Assembly (NCBI GenBank): GCA_033032175.1
Contig: CM065304.1
Coordinates: 29,394,653 to 29,458,652 of the forward strand
Source: Saturnia japonica
Taxonomy: Eukaryota; Arthropoda; Insecta; Lepidoptera; Saturniidae
Direction of reading: 5' to 3'
DNA: 64,000 bases
The position numbers and the translations under genes are program-made. Shown here piece by piece: positions 24,990-36,849 of the stretch. The notes under the pieces were generated by a model. The model worked only from the letters and a program-made list of their open reading frames with translations, searched no databases and was not told where the DNA came from. The number at the start of each line of letters is the position of its first letter. Position 1 is the stretch's first letter.

Positions 24990-26305
24990 ATTCACTGCAA
25001 TCTTCTACTTAAATCCATCAAAGAGACAGTCATTTATAATGCAATGAAGAGATACGTAAAAAATCATATTATTCAAGAGACCCTAAATTTTAAATATTAC
25101 ACAATTTTTTGCTTTTATTTATTAGTGGACAAAACATAAAGGCCATAATATATACTGAACTTAAGTAAATCCAGTGACGTAGGTGCTTCCTCGTCATTCA
25201 GTGTGTGTTCGGATCGGAATACATTAGCCCAAGTCTGCTGCTTTACTACCGTAAAAAAAATTTGATAAGGCGATCGTGATTCCGCCTAGAAACCTTGCAC
25301 AAATGTTACCACACTTTAATAACCTTATTTTAGTCAAACACTGAACTTATTATATATATATATGTATATATTTATTTTGACAATAACCCAGTCATAGACA
25401 ATGTAATTTAAGCTTAATAAACAAATTAATTAAAACCACCAACAATATGCCGAAAAACTTATTAAAATATTACAAATCTAGGTGAGATAAATATATAAAT
25501 AGTATTGTTATAGCTTCTTAACGATTGATTTTCGATTTGGCAGCTTGCGTTATCACTGGGCCAATGGAAATTATATTTATACGAGCTGAAAACTTAGGGA
25601 ATGATTTACGTACAAAAATATATATGAGTATAAAACGTAAAGTGACAGACGCAGGTCGTAGACGCTAGAGATAATGCTCTCGTTCGTAAGACAAATGTTC
25701 CCAGCATGGAGTTGACGCGAGGTTGTAAAAATAAATAAAGGGCCCATAGCGCGACCGGCGCGGCGCGTGTCATCTTACGTCTTTTATGTGTTGGGATTTT
25801 GTTGAACATAACCACATAAACTGTGGTTGCATGATTAGGAATAACACAATTTCAGACAACTGTTAGTTGTAAAGATATTTTAAAACATCATACATTTATG
25901 TGAGTCTATAACATTATGACATATAAGATAAAGAAGTATACGAACGAGTGTTTGTAATAATTAGTTTAATTATTATTGAGCCAAAATATTTAACAAGAAA
26001 CACACAATAAAACAACTAAGTATACGTAATGACCAAATACTCTTCTCACAACAACAAAACTTTAGAGAATGCCGTGATACTCGCTGTTACCTTTGGCTTC
26101 ATTTATATTATTTATACCATTCATATAAATTTATTGTGCAGAGATAAATTCGACTTCGTTGGCACAATTGGCATAACTCCTGAGGTTACCTTTTGCTATT
26201 CATCCTTAAACCACTGTTTAATGCTAAAAAGGTAGAGGAAAAATCTATTGAGTCTCTTTACCTGGAATTTGACTATGAAAAATAATGGAAGCGCTGTGAT
26301 GCCTA
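24990..26305. other. Gene-free stretch
   Basis: No gene is recognised. A short (TA)n run lies near 25351. The ORF at 26029-26235 has no recognisable domain. Confidence 0.35.
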
Positions 26306-26309
26306 CAGT

Positions 26310-27280
26310 TCCATGGTGTGCATATTCCATTCCGGAAATTACAGGAAAAATAAATTCGGTAGGAGTCGCTCCATCCGGATGTTTCTAAATTGAGTGGGTC
26401 AGACTACAGCTCGAACAGTGCGCTCCTGCATTCTTGTACCACAATACGCAAGTTTAGTCTTCCCATCCAGTCCCATCCAGTCTTCCAAAGTCTGCCCATG
26501 TGGACCCAGTGCACAAAAATGACAATAGATCGGATCTGTCAAATTACAGCTGCTTATCGCTATAACATCTGTTCTCCCTAAGATGATGGAGCGTGTAATG
26601 AAAGTAAACTCCCCAAGATATCTAGAACTCTAATTGATCAGTGACTGTTAATACGGCTTTATGCAGCGGCCACTCGACTGGTGATTTTCTAGTGTATCTC
26701 ATATACTGATGGGATTTTGCTACTGAGAGTAACGGTGAGGTATTCGCAGTATCTTTAGCGACGTTGTTTAATGGAGTCTTGACCGGGGCCCTTCTAATGA
26801 AACTGCCATCTTACAGACTATCGGAAGATTTGTGCAAATGGGATGCTAGATTTCTATTGGGTCTACGACGTATAAGAGTAGAGGATTTGCTCCAAAAGCA
26901 TGGGTATAAACGCTGGTGTCCCGCAAGACTCCGATATAATATATCTCAGACGCTGTTTCTGCTGCATAATATTAAAAATATACTGTCCATTCATGAGATT
27001 TATTGCTATGCATATACAGTACAAGGTAAGGTCTCTGTTTAAGATAGTTGCGAACATCTGGTGTCTGAAATCGAGAATACTTTAACCAGAGTGTCCAATT
27101 GGGATCGGAATAATTTAATCCGGAACAACCTCACTAAGCCAAAAGTTAGCATGTTCATCGCTAAGGAAACATTATTTACTGTGTCCTACAACTCCAGGAA
27201 ATACCCCTTACCATCTTAAAGAGTATTGGAATCTACGGTATAATTCCGAAATCAGTTACGGAAAACATAAGTAATTAATA
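26310..27280 (+). mobile_element. BS/CR1-like LINE reverse transcriptase remnant
   Basis: Successive plus-strand frames show degraded reverse transcriptase blocks in the right order. About 26490-26580 reads 'PKSAHVDPVHKNDNRSDLSNY'-like sequence; about 26760-26870 reads LLMKLPSYRLSEDLCKW and FLLGLRRIRV; about 26900 reads GINAGVPQDS; then come LFLLHNI and 'HEIYCYA'. The YADD catalytic motif is damaged: the frame reads CYA then loses the Asp pair. Further on, 'VSEIENTLTRVSNWD'-like sequence leads to an end near 27270. At least five frameshifts and stops are present. Confidence 0.75.
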
Positions 27281-27975
27281 TCAACACGTTTTCAAAATTT
27301 CATTATTTTAAAAGCAAATCAGTTTTTTAAGGCTAGATTCTATAAACGTGTCAGGATTTTGTCGTTGTATTTAGTTTACCGGGAGAATATTTATACAATT
27401 GGAATTGATACGAGTGTCGAGAGCCGCTCTCAATGTATTGTGTCTAATTACTTTCTCATATCGTTTACTCTAGCACTCGCTCGACGCCAGTGATCCGGAG
27501 TGATCAAACACCCGGTTTCCGATCCTTCACACGAGAACGCCCTGCGCGCTGCGCCCTACGCCCTGCGTTTGCTCAAAACGTACATTATATCTTCCTCTGT
27601 GTTTTCTCTACACTGACGCAATAATATACATTTTCAATAAACATAACAAATATAGACGGCGAGTTTAAATAGTTTAAAAATAATTATCATTATACCTACG
27701 ATGACAATGTTTGTACATCTCACGAGTATAAATAAAGTACATTAAATATAAATTTGTATGGGTATACTATAGACAGAACAGTGGAGCGGCCATAGACACT
27801 TCAGTTCTATTAGGAACGAATGAGAAGTGACAACTGGAAGAGATCAGCGAGGGCACTTTATCCAAGTGCACACTGCACACTGCATACTGCACACTACACA
27901 GTGTACACAGTGCTAATATAATATAACATATTAACTTTTAACTTGTATTACGGAAAGAATATTAATTATTTTTAC
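27281..27975. other. Gene-free stretch with short tandem block
   Basis: No gene is recognised. At 27866-27908 a 7-8 bp motif of the form 'tgcacac' is repeated imperfectly and ends in 'cagtgtacacagtg'. A GC-rich patch lies at 27480-27570. Confidence 0.4.
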
Positions 27976-27977
27976 TC

Positions 27978-28247
27978 ATAACATAACATACCGTCACGCC
28001 TGTATCCCCGAAGGGTTAGGCAGAGGTGTACTAATGTACACCCACAATTCGCCGAGTATGTTTTTAGGTCCCATGTAAGTAATAGGGGGACGAGCCTATT
28101 GCCATTAATCGGGCACGAAACCGAACTCCCGAGCTGCTACTGAGAATTTAATTGGAAAACCCCAATAACACTTTGCTCGACCTGGGATTCGAACCCAGGA
28201 CCTCGCTTACAGCAGTCGCGCAAACGACCACTAGGCTAACGAGGCAG
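27978..28247 (-). mobile_element. tRNA-derived SINE, family A (copy 3)
   Basis: Full-length reverse-strand copy. Minus-strand head 'ctgcctcgttagcctagtgg', B box GGTTCGAATCC near 28190, core 'gcaataggctcgtcccccta' and tail 'ggcgtgacggtatg'. It has the best-preserved A box of the four. Confidence 0.9.
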
Positions 28248-29784
28248 AGTAACGAGATTTTTACTCCCGATTAAACACAAAATTACCAAAAGATACCAGG
28301 TACACAAACATATAGGTATACATATACATATATGTATACAGCCAGAATAGCGAGTTTTAAAACGTAAAATACAATGAAGTTATTTGCAAATTTTGTAACT
28401 AAATATATTGGTTCGCTAATTTCTTTTTTATATGTAGACATCTTTTAATATTTTCATGATGGAAAACTTACATTTTTTCATAAGGTTCCGTAATATGTCA
28501 TTAAATTTCGAAATAAAATCTCTACAAATACTGTTTAATTTTTGTAAGAGCACTGGACCACTTTTTTAAACTATAAATATAAAATCTTATTGCATTATTC
28601 AGGGAATGAAAATCCTTGCCAAAGACTTCTTGCAATATACGACTTGTAAAATCAACTCGCTTCTAAGTCAGTCAGACTTCAGACTTCCAAGTTATATACC
28701 TACTAGCTAGCTTTTATTTGTAGTTATTTTCATGTTTACCTATGTAAATATAACGGCTCAAAATATTAGTCATGTTGCTTTGACATAAATTCGCAACACG
28801 TTATTTGTACACTCTAGTTTTGTTTATCATAAAAAGATTTGGATGACTTATTATGTATTACGAAGTACTGGGCAAGTTCGAACATACCGATTAACGATTG
28901 TGGTCGTTGGCTGTCGTTTCACGTTGGTTTTAAAACAATATTATAGATAGTTTAAATAAAAGCAATAAAAAAATAATTTGAAAGGCAACGTGATCACCTA
29001 ATAAAATCCTGAAGTTCCTTTTGAACCTTTCTCGTTACAAAAACAATAAAATAATATATATATTAAAGCGAACAGGAGAGTTGCGGAACACTCTGCAACG
29101 GATAGTCGCGGCGGCGGGGCGGGGCGGGGCGGGGCAAGGAGCTCCCAGTTCACTTTCTGCGCGATGATTTATTATAATTATATTCAACAACTTCAACCAT
29201 AAAATATTTTTTTATAAATAATACTTACTTAACATTTATGTTAATTTTCAAACATTAATCATGCTTTAATTTACTGAGTGAGTTATGTAATAGCTGTCAA
29301 CTCAATTTATCAACGTTCATGTACATACATACATACGTACCTGCTTTTAATGGCATGATGACAAAACATTTTTTCAAAACAAATATTCCCATATCTATTT
29401 GAACTAGCGGTCGCCCAATGATCGAAATTCGACCAGCGACTTTTTAATCATAGACTATTTTCTGTTTGACATTTGCAGTATTCATGAACCTAAACAATGA
29501 ATATTATTAGGAGATCTTATTATTATTACTACTATTTACATTATACCATTTATAAATTTTACTTTACAAATTTGGGTTAACTTATTATTGTTGTACAAAA
29601 TTTTACTTTATTTAAATTTGTATTTGACATTGTTGTATTGTTGGAATTATTGTAAGAATTTTGTAACTAGTTATAAGAAATTATTTATAGCACCATCGTT
29701 CTCTGATTTGTGTTAGAGGCTTTTAGGGGGGTGGGGGTTTATTACCTCACCAATTAAAAAAAAAAAAAAAAAAAAGAATATTAT
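28248..29784. other. Gene-free stretch with G-rich array
   Basis: No coding sequence is recognised. GGGGC is repeated four times at 29110-29135. A 'gaactagcggtcgccc' motif at 29400 looks like the head of a decayed retroposon. An 18-20 nt A-run near 29757-29775 may be the tail of a retrocopied sequence. Confidence 0.45.
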
Positions 29785-30006
29785 ATCATTTACTGTCACT
29801 TTTCATTGAGTGACAATGTCCATATTTTGGGGGGGTCTAAGTTCAATGGCAATGGTCAGGTTAGGATTCGCAGTATTAAATTTATTTTATTTAATATATT
29901 AGTAACAGCTGATATTAGATAAATTTTAGCTTTCGCCACTCCTTCTCCATATAAACTTTAATCATGCCAAAAGAAAGGGGTATAAAGTTTTTGCTTCACG
30001 TATTAA
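29785..30006 (+). repeat. Interspersed repeat, family S (copy 1)
   Basis: Matches, in opposite orientation, 47318-47560. Shared blocks include 'cacttttcattgagtgacaa', 'gtcaggttaggattc', 'ctccatataaactttaatca' and 'gcttcacgtatta'. Non-coding. Confidence 0.7.
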
Positions 30007-30403
30007 CCCCTTGTAGCCCATTGTAACATTTCTGTATCAAACTATAAAAGATACCTAGAAATTACACACAGACCATACTTATTTCCTTTTAACTCATTGT
30101 ATAGTTCACTGTTACATACTGTACTAAGAAAATAATACACCACACCACACAGAGATGGTGTTACTAGTATGTAATTAAAGTTTATTTTGACGGTTGGGTA
30201 GTAGTGACAAGTCAGTACGTGTAAAAAAAATAGAAATTCGTTAAAAATAGTTTTTCTTGTTTGTACCTAAAATTAGATAATATAATTAGTTTGTCGTTAG
30301 ATTTTGTACTTGTATTCTAAAAAGATAACTATTTAGGTTTTTGTAACATTAATTAGCAAGGATAAAAATGTTTAGTCATACAGCTAATACAAAATTATTA
30401 TAA

Positions 30404-30658
30404 TTTCAGAATGTCTTCACGACGACGCCGCGCCGTCGCTTTAACATCGATGAAATCGTTAAGTTTTTTGTCACTGATGAAGACTGTGAAGATAGAACGA
30501 ATTATGATGACGATGATGTTATAGATCCCGACTTTGAACCATTGATGGAGGAAAATTATATGTTTGACGATGACGCAAATACAACAGATATTGACTTGGA
30601 TTCTATTATCAATGAAATTGAACATAGTGAAACTATTCTACAATCTACCAAACAATAA
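30404..30658 (+). pseudogene. Acidic coding remnant, possibly piggyBac-like N-terminus
   Basis: From 30410 the plus strand is open to the TAA at 30656-30658 without an ATG in frame. The peptide begins with Thr/Arg-rich sequence (PRRRFNIDEIVKFF) and then becomes very acidic (TNYDDDDVIDPDFEP, FDDDANTTDIDLDSIINEIE). An ATG at 30411 in another frame encodes MSSRRRR, so a single 1-bp indel could join a start to the acidic frame. A short Arg-rich start followed by an acidic segment is common at the N-terminus of piggyBac-like transposases. A TTAACCCC motif lies upstream at 30005. No catalytic domain follows. A splice acceptor-like 'ttataatttcag' just upstream leaves a host exon possible. Confidence 0.35.
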
Positions 30659-31260
30659 ATACCAAAATTAATATATATTTTGAGCTGTAGAGACGTGCAA
30701 TCACAACACGGGATAATACGTGACTGAGAGAATGTCGGGCAATTACCTGACTTTAATATTGCTAAAATAGTGTGCGTATATATCACTTATAAAACATCTT
30801 AGGACTCTTCAGCTTTATTATATTACTACAGGTTATTATCTACTAAATGAATAGGTACCTTAGCGCTTGACACGCTACCCCTATTTCATAAATTCCAGAA
30901 ACAGAAGAACCGTCACTACATTTAGCACTTTGTGACGTCATTCCACGTCCCGCGCTTGTCGGGACGCATCCTTGTGCTCTTTAGGTATACAATTTCCTTA
31001 CAAATGTCGCGTCTTCAATCAAGTCACGTATTTCTAAATCTATATTTTTCGTGAAACATGAATGTAAGAAAGTTCTAAAAGATTCACCAATAATGTTCTA
31101 TTCCCACTACTTAATGCAAACCATAAATAAAGTAATACACATACACACATATCTATACAATTAATAAAATTAAAGGGTCTGTTTTTAATTTCAAAATATA
31201 TACGATACGATATATATACGATACCTATATAACAAATAACCCATTCTTAACATTTTTGCC
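30659..31260. other. Gene-free stretch
   Basis: Nothing recognised apart from short ORFs on the minus strand that overlap the acidic remnant region. Confidence 0.35.
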
Positions 31261-31261
31261 A

Positions 31262-31400
31262 TCTGTCAATTTGTTCCTGGTAATCTCCAAAACGGTTGAA
31301 CGGATTTTGACGGAAATTTCTCTTGCAGATAGCTGATGATATAAGGAGTAACTTAGGCTACTTTTATTTTAAGAAAATAATTAGGGTTTTATTTTTCCAA
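31262..31400 (-). repeat. Family R fragment, reverse orientation
   Basis: Reads on the minus strand as the central and tail part of family R: 'aaccctaatta' at the start, 'aaaataaaagtagcctaagt', 'gatatcatcagctatct'-like sequence, 'ccgtcaaaatccgttcaacc' and 'attaccaggaacaaattgac'. It is the only clear minus-strand copy in the window. Confidence 0.7.
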
Positions 31401-31633
31401 AATACTTATCCCTAGGCTTACAAATATATTATTACATTTTAATTCTCAACTGATTTTGAAGTTATTTTGTGAACGAGAATTATGTAATGTAATTCCACAG
31501 TTGAACGGATTTTAAAGTTGTCAATAATATAATAATAAAAAGTCATAAATATGAGTTAAAATAAAAATACGAGACAAAGAAATTACACACGTAATAAACG
31601 TGGACACGGCTTCTGTATCTATTTTATATCATA

Positions 31634-32191
31634 ACTAACTATGCCCGTGGCTTCGCTCACGTGGACCACAGAATGACCGCGCGAATATTACTCGCCGCTC
31701 CCGGCTATTTTAAAAACAAAAATGCTTATTGTGGGTGTTACCTAGAAAGTAGATTTATACTCTCCCGGACTTTTTTGTAGGTTTTTTTAATGTCTACAAT
31801 TACTTAGTACATTAATTTGCTATATCTCTTATGGTTTATTCAGCATAAGCCATTGAAGCTCCCGAACATCAGTTCAATTATCAATCAATCAGTGAAGTGA
31901 ATCATCACCAAGACCATTTTTTTTATTAGAGTGCAACCCTAATTCTTTTTCTAAAATAAAAGTAGCCTAAGTTACTCCCTATAACATCAGCTATCTATCA
32001 GTGAAAGTCCCGTCAAAATCGGTCCAACCGTTTCGGAAATTACCCGGAACAAACAGACAGACAGACAAACAAATTTTTTTAAAATAGGTATTTTATTATA
32101 GGTATCGTATATACATTCCTATGCAATTAGTAAAAAGCTGCTATTTTGACATTACAAACAGACACTTCAATTTTATTAATTGTCTAGATAG
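31634..32191 (+). repeat. Family R, near full-length copy
   Basis: Most complete copy. Head 'ctatgcccgtggcttcgctc'; GC-rich block near 31680; 'gtagtacattaatttgctat'-type middle; 'taaaataaaagtagcctaag'; 'ccgtcaaaatcggtccaacc'; 'attacccggaacaaacagac' with a (cagacaga) run; then a 3' extension ending 'acttcaattttattaattg'. No ORF. The head and (cagacaga) tract resemble the 3' ends of RTE-type retroposons, so a non-autonomous retroposon is likely but unproven. Confidence 0.8.
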
Positions 32192-33015
32192 ATAAAATAC
32201 ATGAAGTCGTATTATTATTTTCGTAATATTTCGGTTTAGGATCGGAGCGGGATTTCAGTTGAGAGTGGTCAAGCCTCTATATCTACATTATATCATAATA
32301 ATAAATATATACCAACGATATATACTATATATAAACGATGTCAGTTACCAGAGTAGTTTATTCAAACTGTCTTCCGCTTCATTTTACACGATCATTTTTC
32401 TACGATATCAGCGAGTAGCGACGGCTTATTATGCCTACGTATCTTTCTATAAACCAGGGATCTCAGAAATCATATACCATGTGTGAAGCCTTATAGTGTT
32501 GTTATAAAAACTTATCAAAATTCTAATAACTGTAAGGAGTAAAAAAAAACGAATTAATAATCCAAGGTCCATGATAGTCGTCCTTCCTTTTGGAATTACG
32601 ATGTCGTTTACTTTCCATGAAGCTCACATCGCAGTTAGACATACGGCCCTATAAAAAAAAAAATTTGTTTATTTTTATTTTTTATTAATGTCTCAAAACT
32701 TGTTATATTTCATTAACTGCATATAAAATATTTGTATAACATTTGACAACGTACTTATAAGTATATATTTTTCAACTAGAACATGATTAAAATTATATTA
32801 CTTTGAAATTAATAACATGAAATATTATAAAAACATATAAAATCGTCTTATCAAAGGTAAAACTTATTAGGGAAAGACGTTGAATTTACTATTTTGGCAA
32901 AAATCTATTAAGCTTATTAAAAGACAAACTCCACAACACCAACACACACCAAGTTACTCATTTAATATATAAAAAAGAAATATTAATATATTTTATTTTG
33001 AAAAAGGTTTATTTT
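32192..33015. other. Gene-free AT-rich stretch
   Basis: Nothing recognised. The 75-codon frame at 32259-32486 has no domain. Confidence 0.4.
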
Positions 33016-33017
33016 AT

Positions 33018-33271
33018 TAGCGTAGTGGTTGTAAGCGCGACTGCTATGATCGGAGTCCTGGGTTCGATTCCCATGTCGAGCAAAGTGTTATAGGGTTTTT
33101 CTATGAAATTCTCTATAACAACTCAGATTTTGGCTTTGTGTCCAATTAATGGCAATAGGCTCGCCCCCTATTTACATGGGACCTAAAAACATACTCGGCG
33201 AACTGTGGGTGTTCGCCAGTACACCTCTGCCTAACCCTTCGGGAATTCAGGCTTGATGGTGTGTTATGTTT
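33018..33271 (+). mobile_element. tRNA-derived SINE, family A (copy 4), head truncated
   Basis: Starts within the A box ('tagcgtagtggttgtaagcg'), keeps the B box GGTTCGATTCC near 33060, the core 'ggcaataggctcgcccccta' and the tail 'ggcttgatggtgtgttatg'. The first ~10 bp of the tRNA head are missing. Confidence 0.85.
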
Positions 33272-33675
33272 ATAAAAGTTTTATTGCCTGACTTATACAG
33301 TATAAGAAGTGAGTTTTACTGATAGACTAGTCATTTCTAAACGTGAGTTATCGAACATAGCTAGGTGTGAAACACAGCTCAAATATTATAATAACAACAC
33401 TCAAGTATAATCCTTTTGAATTATATTCATTAACAATAATAACCACTAAATAATCTTCACGCACATTCCTACCTGTAGGGGCTCGTACCCAACAGTTATG
33501 ATAGTGATGATAGATTCGGGGATGATAAATAAAAGTTCCCGAATCAGTGTCGTCGATGATATATTCAAACAAACACTGAATTAATATAATAATAATAACC
33601 CGGCTTAAAAGGAACACAATGCGCGGCGTGACGTATGCAAACGCTGCAGTTTATGTATACTAATATTGTAGCACG
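33272..33675. other. Gene-free stretch
   Basis: No gene is recognised; the 89-codon minus-strand frame at 33348-33617 has no domain. Confidence 0.35.
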
Positions 33676-33679
33676 GTGC

Positions 33680-35965
33680 GTCCCGTACACTTCCTGTGCG
33701 GGGAAACCGTTTCAGGGCGAAGCCCTCTCTCGGTGGTTTTCTTCGCCGCCCTCAACTACGGACGTGTCTTGTGTATAGATCACGCGTATTATACACGCGA
33801 CCTGTTGAACTATGCTCTTTTCCCGCGCTTTCTCAGTCCGGCGTGGGTGCACGGAGGAGTTGGCGCGCATGAGGCTATAGTATTTTCATTTTACATCGAG
33901 GATACGGTCTTTCTGTGTCTTCTGGAGGTCTGGTGTGGAGTGGTGCGATGTTACGGAGGTGCACATGCGCCGACATGTCCGCTCTTTGTAAGGCTGCTTA
34001 CGAAGTCGTCCAGGTTATCTATCCGCAGATCGCGGTGAATGGTCGAGTTCCTCACGTAGCGTCGGGCACCGACTATCGTTCTGAGCATTTGATTTTGCTG
34101 AGTTCGTAGTCGGTGCTTCAAATATTCTGCTACGCAACCGAACCATGCAGGGGCAGCGTACGTGAGGCGCGATCTCAACGCTGGCTTTCGCAACTACGCT
34201 CTGTACGTATTTCTTAAAGGTCCATTACTCGGTCAATTGTGACCCCCAGGTAGGTGACCTCGTCCCTCCACGGCTAGGTTCTACCCTAGAGCGTCAGAGG
34301 CGGTGTGATTTTTGTTAGAATACCCGAGTAAAAATTCCTGTCTTTGTTACGTTCACGGTTAGCCGCCACTTTGCTAGCCATTCCGGTAAGGCGTTTAATT
34401 AAAATTGCAGTAATGTTGCGGCTCTCTTTCTGTTCATGGATACTGCCCAGTACGCCGTGTCGTCCGCAAAGAGAGCAAGCTCCGCCTTGCCGACCACCGG
34501 TATGTCGTTAATGTACGGGGTAACGGAGTAACGGGGACAGGCAACTGCCCTGTGGCACTCCCACTAACACCGAGACCTCTCCTGATAAAGTGCGTTTCCA
34601 CCGAGACACGCTTTCGGCGATCCTCTAAGAAGGATTTGATCCCTTTGCATAGCTGTTTAGTTGTTGTAGTAGCCTTTGACAATTTAAACAGGAGGCCGTC
34701 GTGCCACACCCTATCGAAAGCCTTCTCTATATCAAGGAAAACGGCAGCGACATCGCGACTCGGTATGGTTGGTAGACTGCTTTGGACCGGTGATCTCATA
34801 GTCCATATTGATGGAGTGGGCATGCATGCCCCTGATAAGTGGCGACGTCTTGGCTGAGCTCCATTCAGCATTTTTCATGTTAAAGTCGCCCGCTAGCACG
34901 GTCGGCGTGTTGTCTTGCAACAGAAGGCTTTCTATTATATATCGCTTTCAATGGTTGTCGTAGGCTGGTTCGGTGGTCTATAGATTGTATATAATTTTAT
35001 GTTGGTACCGGCGACGTTCAGTAGGACCCCGAGCGCGTAGAATGACCGGTGCTCCACGTATGGGATAGCCTGGTGAACGATGTTCCTCAAAACGAGCATC
35101 GCTAACCCTCTATAAGGGCGCCCTTTTCAGTGGTTTCGCATTTTGTATAAGAGCAGTAACCTGGTACAATGAACTCGTCTTGCGTTTTTAAAAAAGTTTC
35201 TGAGATTAACATTAGATCTACTTGCTGTTCCCGTAGAAAGTAAAGTAGTTTCCCGTTTCTTCGTTAGAGACTGGGCATTCCAATGGACCACTCTGAAGGG
35301 CGTATCAACCATCGTGGTGGTAAGTATTAGTCATGCTCCTCCTTTCTCCCTGTCTCTCCTGATGGCGGCAAAGAATATACTGCCCGGGCGTCCCCCACGC
35401 GCCCGAATATTCTTGACGTATTCGGACTGGTATCCTTCTATCAGGGCAGCTTTCACGTCCTCTGGATCTGTGTATGCCGGTAGGCTTCTTATGGCTATCT
35501 TTAAACTTATCTCATCTGAGAGGAAATACAAAAACCACGAGATTGGTTCCTTTGCCTCAAGCTCGGTGAGATAGTTTTGTATCAGGCGGTATTCTTGTTC
35601 ATCGTCCGACACGAAACGGACTCCCTCCTCGTAGGGGTGCGCGTTGGGTGCATGTCCGAGTTGCTGAGCTATCAAATGGAATAATGTTCGATTTTGGCAA
35701 TCTTTCCACTTTAAGGATCGGATATCTTCAATCTCATTTCTCTTTTGTCGCGGCGTGCTCCCCTTGTTGGGCCGTAGTAGCAGGGGTGGTCAGCGCGGTA
35801 GGTGTTGTGACACTCTCTATTGCCGCTGCTCACGCCGAGCTCGGCTGTTCGACAGTTTTAGCCTTCGAAGCCGCTATTGCATATGGTTTCGTTAGTGACA
35901 GATGGACCTTTTCAGACGTGGATTTTCTAATCCACTTCAACACACACTCACAGCCTAGTCACCAA
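33680..35965 (-). mobile_element. jockey-like non-LTR retrotransposon, multiply deleted
   Basis: Minus strand, 5' to 3'. ORF1 remnant (35331-35675) carries 'LGHAPNAHPYEEGVRFVSDD', 'KIAIRSLPAYTDPEDVKAAL' and 'RARGGRPGSIFFAAI', the PRE/C2HC-type region of jockey ORF1; the CCHC zinc knuckles that should follow are absent. ORF2 begins at about 35300 with endonuclease start FRVVHWNAQSLTKKRETTL, then a later endonuclease block PTVLAGDFNMKNAEWSS near 34900. The reverse transcriptase follows with VAAVFLDIEKAFDRVWHDGL near 34730, FLEDRRKRVSVET near 34640 and an FADD motif at 34459-34470 in a shifted frame. The C-terminus 'LTYAAPAWFGCVAEYLKHRL...RYVRNSTIHRDLRI' lies at about 34180-34000. Several frames and internal deletions show it is inactive. 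Confidence 0.85.
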
Positions 35966-36845
35966 GATTGAGAACTATAGCTTAGTGAGAAGTTCTCAGT
36001 TAGCTATAGTTTCAAAACTATATTTTCTCATACTGAAATCTTAAGCTAATTATAGGATTCGACCCAACGTCGACTGACACGACTTCCGAAACTGAAGCAT
36101 TGGACCTTCATAGTTTCGGGACTGCGATTCAGTGAATATCCGGATATTTAGCGGTTACCGCCCTCTTGTCCCACGACGGTTAAAATCGCTGTTAGATAGT
36201 CATACATAGATTGTCGAATAAACCATTGTAAGTTTGATGAGTCAATAATAAAGATTGATCTGAAATGCAAGCCTGGGATAAAATACATGATGATCTCCGG
36301 GTCATAAGAAAAACCTCTTTCAATTTAAGTCCCCGGGGAAATAACACGGCGGCTCGATATAAGAAAATTATCTTCAGTACCCACGCAACGGCTCAGATGA
36401 AGGTATAATAACGTTCGCGAGACTGGCAACACTATATACCAGTGAAAATTTGTATTAACCCTTTTTCTTCTCTTTTTGGTAAGACTCGATCTGCATATCT
36501 GCCAGTATTTAATGTTTCATACACATAGTCACACAATATTATTAAATCCTTCACTATAAGCTTCGTATATACCATTTTATACACTATTTTAAAAATTATT
36601 TCATGAAAAACAGCTAACTGGCCGACCATGTTCATTTCGATAAAAACATCATAGTAGGTACCTACCTACCTAGCACTTTTAAAACAATTTCTATTTTCAA
36701 TACGTCACCAGAATATCATAATCAGTAGAGAGTTTCTATTTTCGATGAATTATTTTTTCGACTTATACAAAGCTACTACTGCCAGAGCCTTTACTGGATG
36801 CAAATATAAAAATACTAAAATAAAATTGTCAAAAATCATCATCTA
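35966..36845. other. Unclassified stretch next to jockey 5' end
   Basis: No gene is recognised. The first ~250 bp (to about 36230) are less AT-rich and contain an inverted pair 'ctatagcttagtgagaa' / 'ttctcagttagctatag'. They could be the 5' untranslated region of the LINE or part of another element. Confidence 0.3.
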
Positions 36846-36849
36846 CATA

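Noticed and set aside
24644..25012. 122-codon plus-strand ORF with a His-rich C-terminus
   Set aside because: It is antisense to the R1-like reverse transcriptase, and the His run is the translated CAT microsatellite.
33676..34038. 120-codon plus-strand ORF
   Set aside because: Antisense to the jockey-like C-terminus and 3' region; no domain of its own.
35648..35971. 107-codon plus-strand ORF
   Set aside because: Antisense to the jockey ORF1 N-terminal region.
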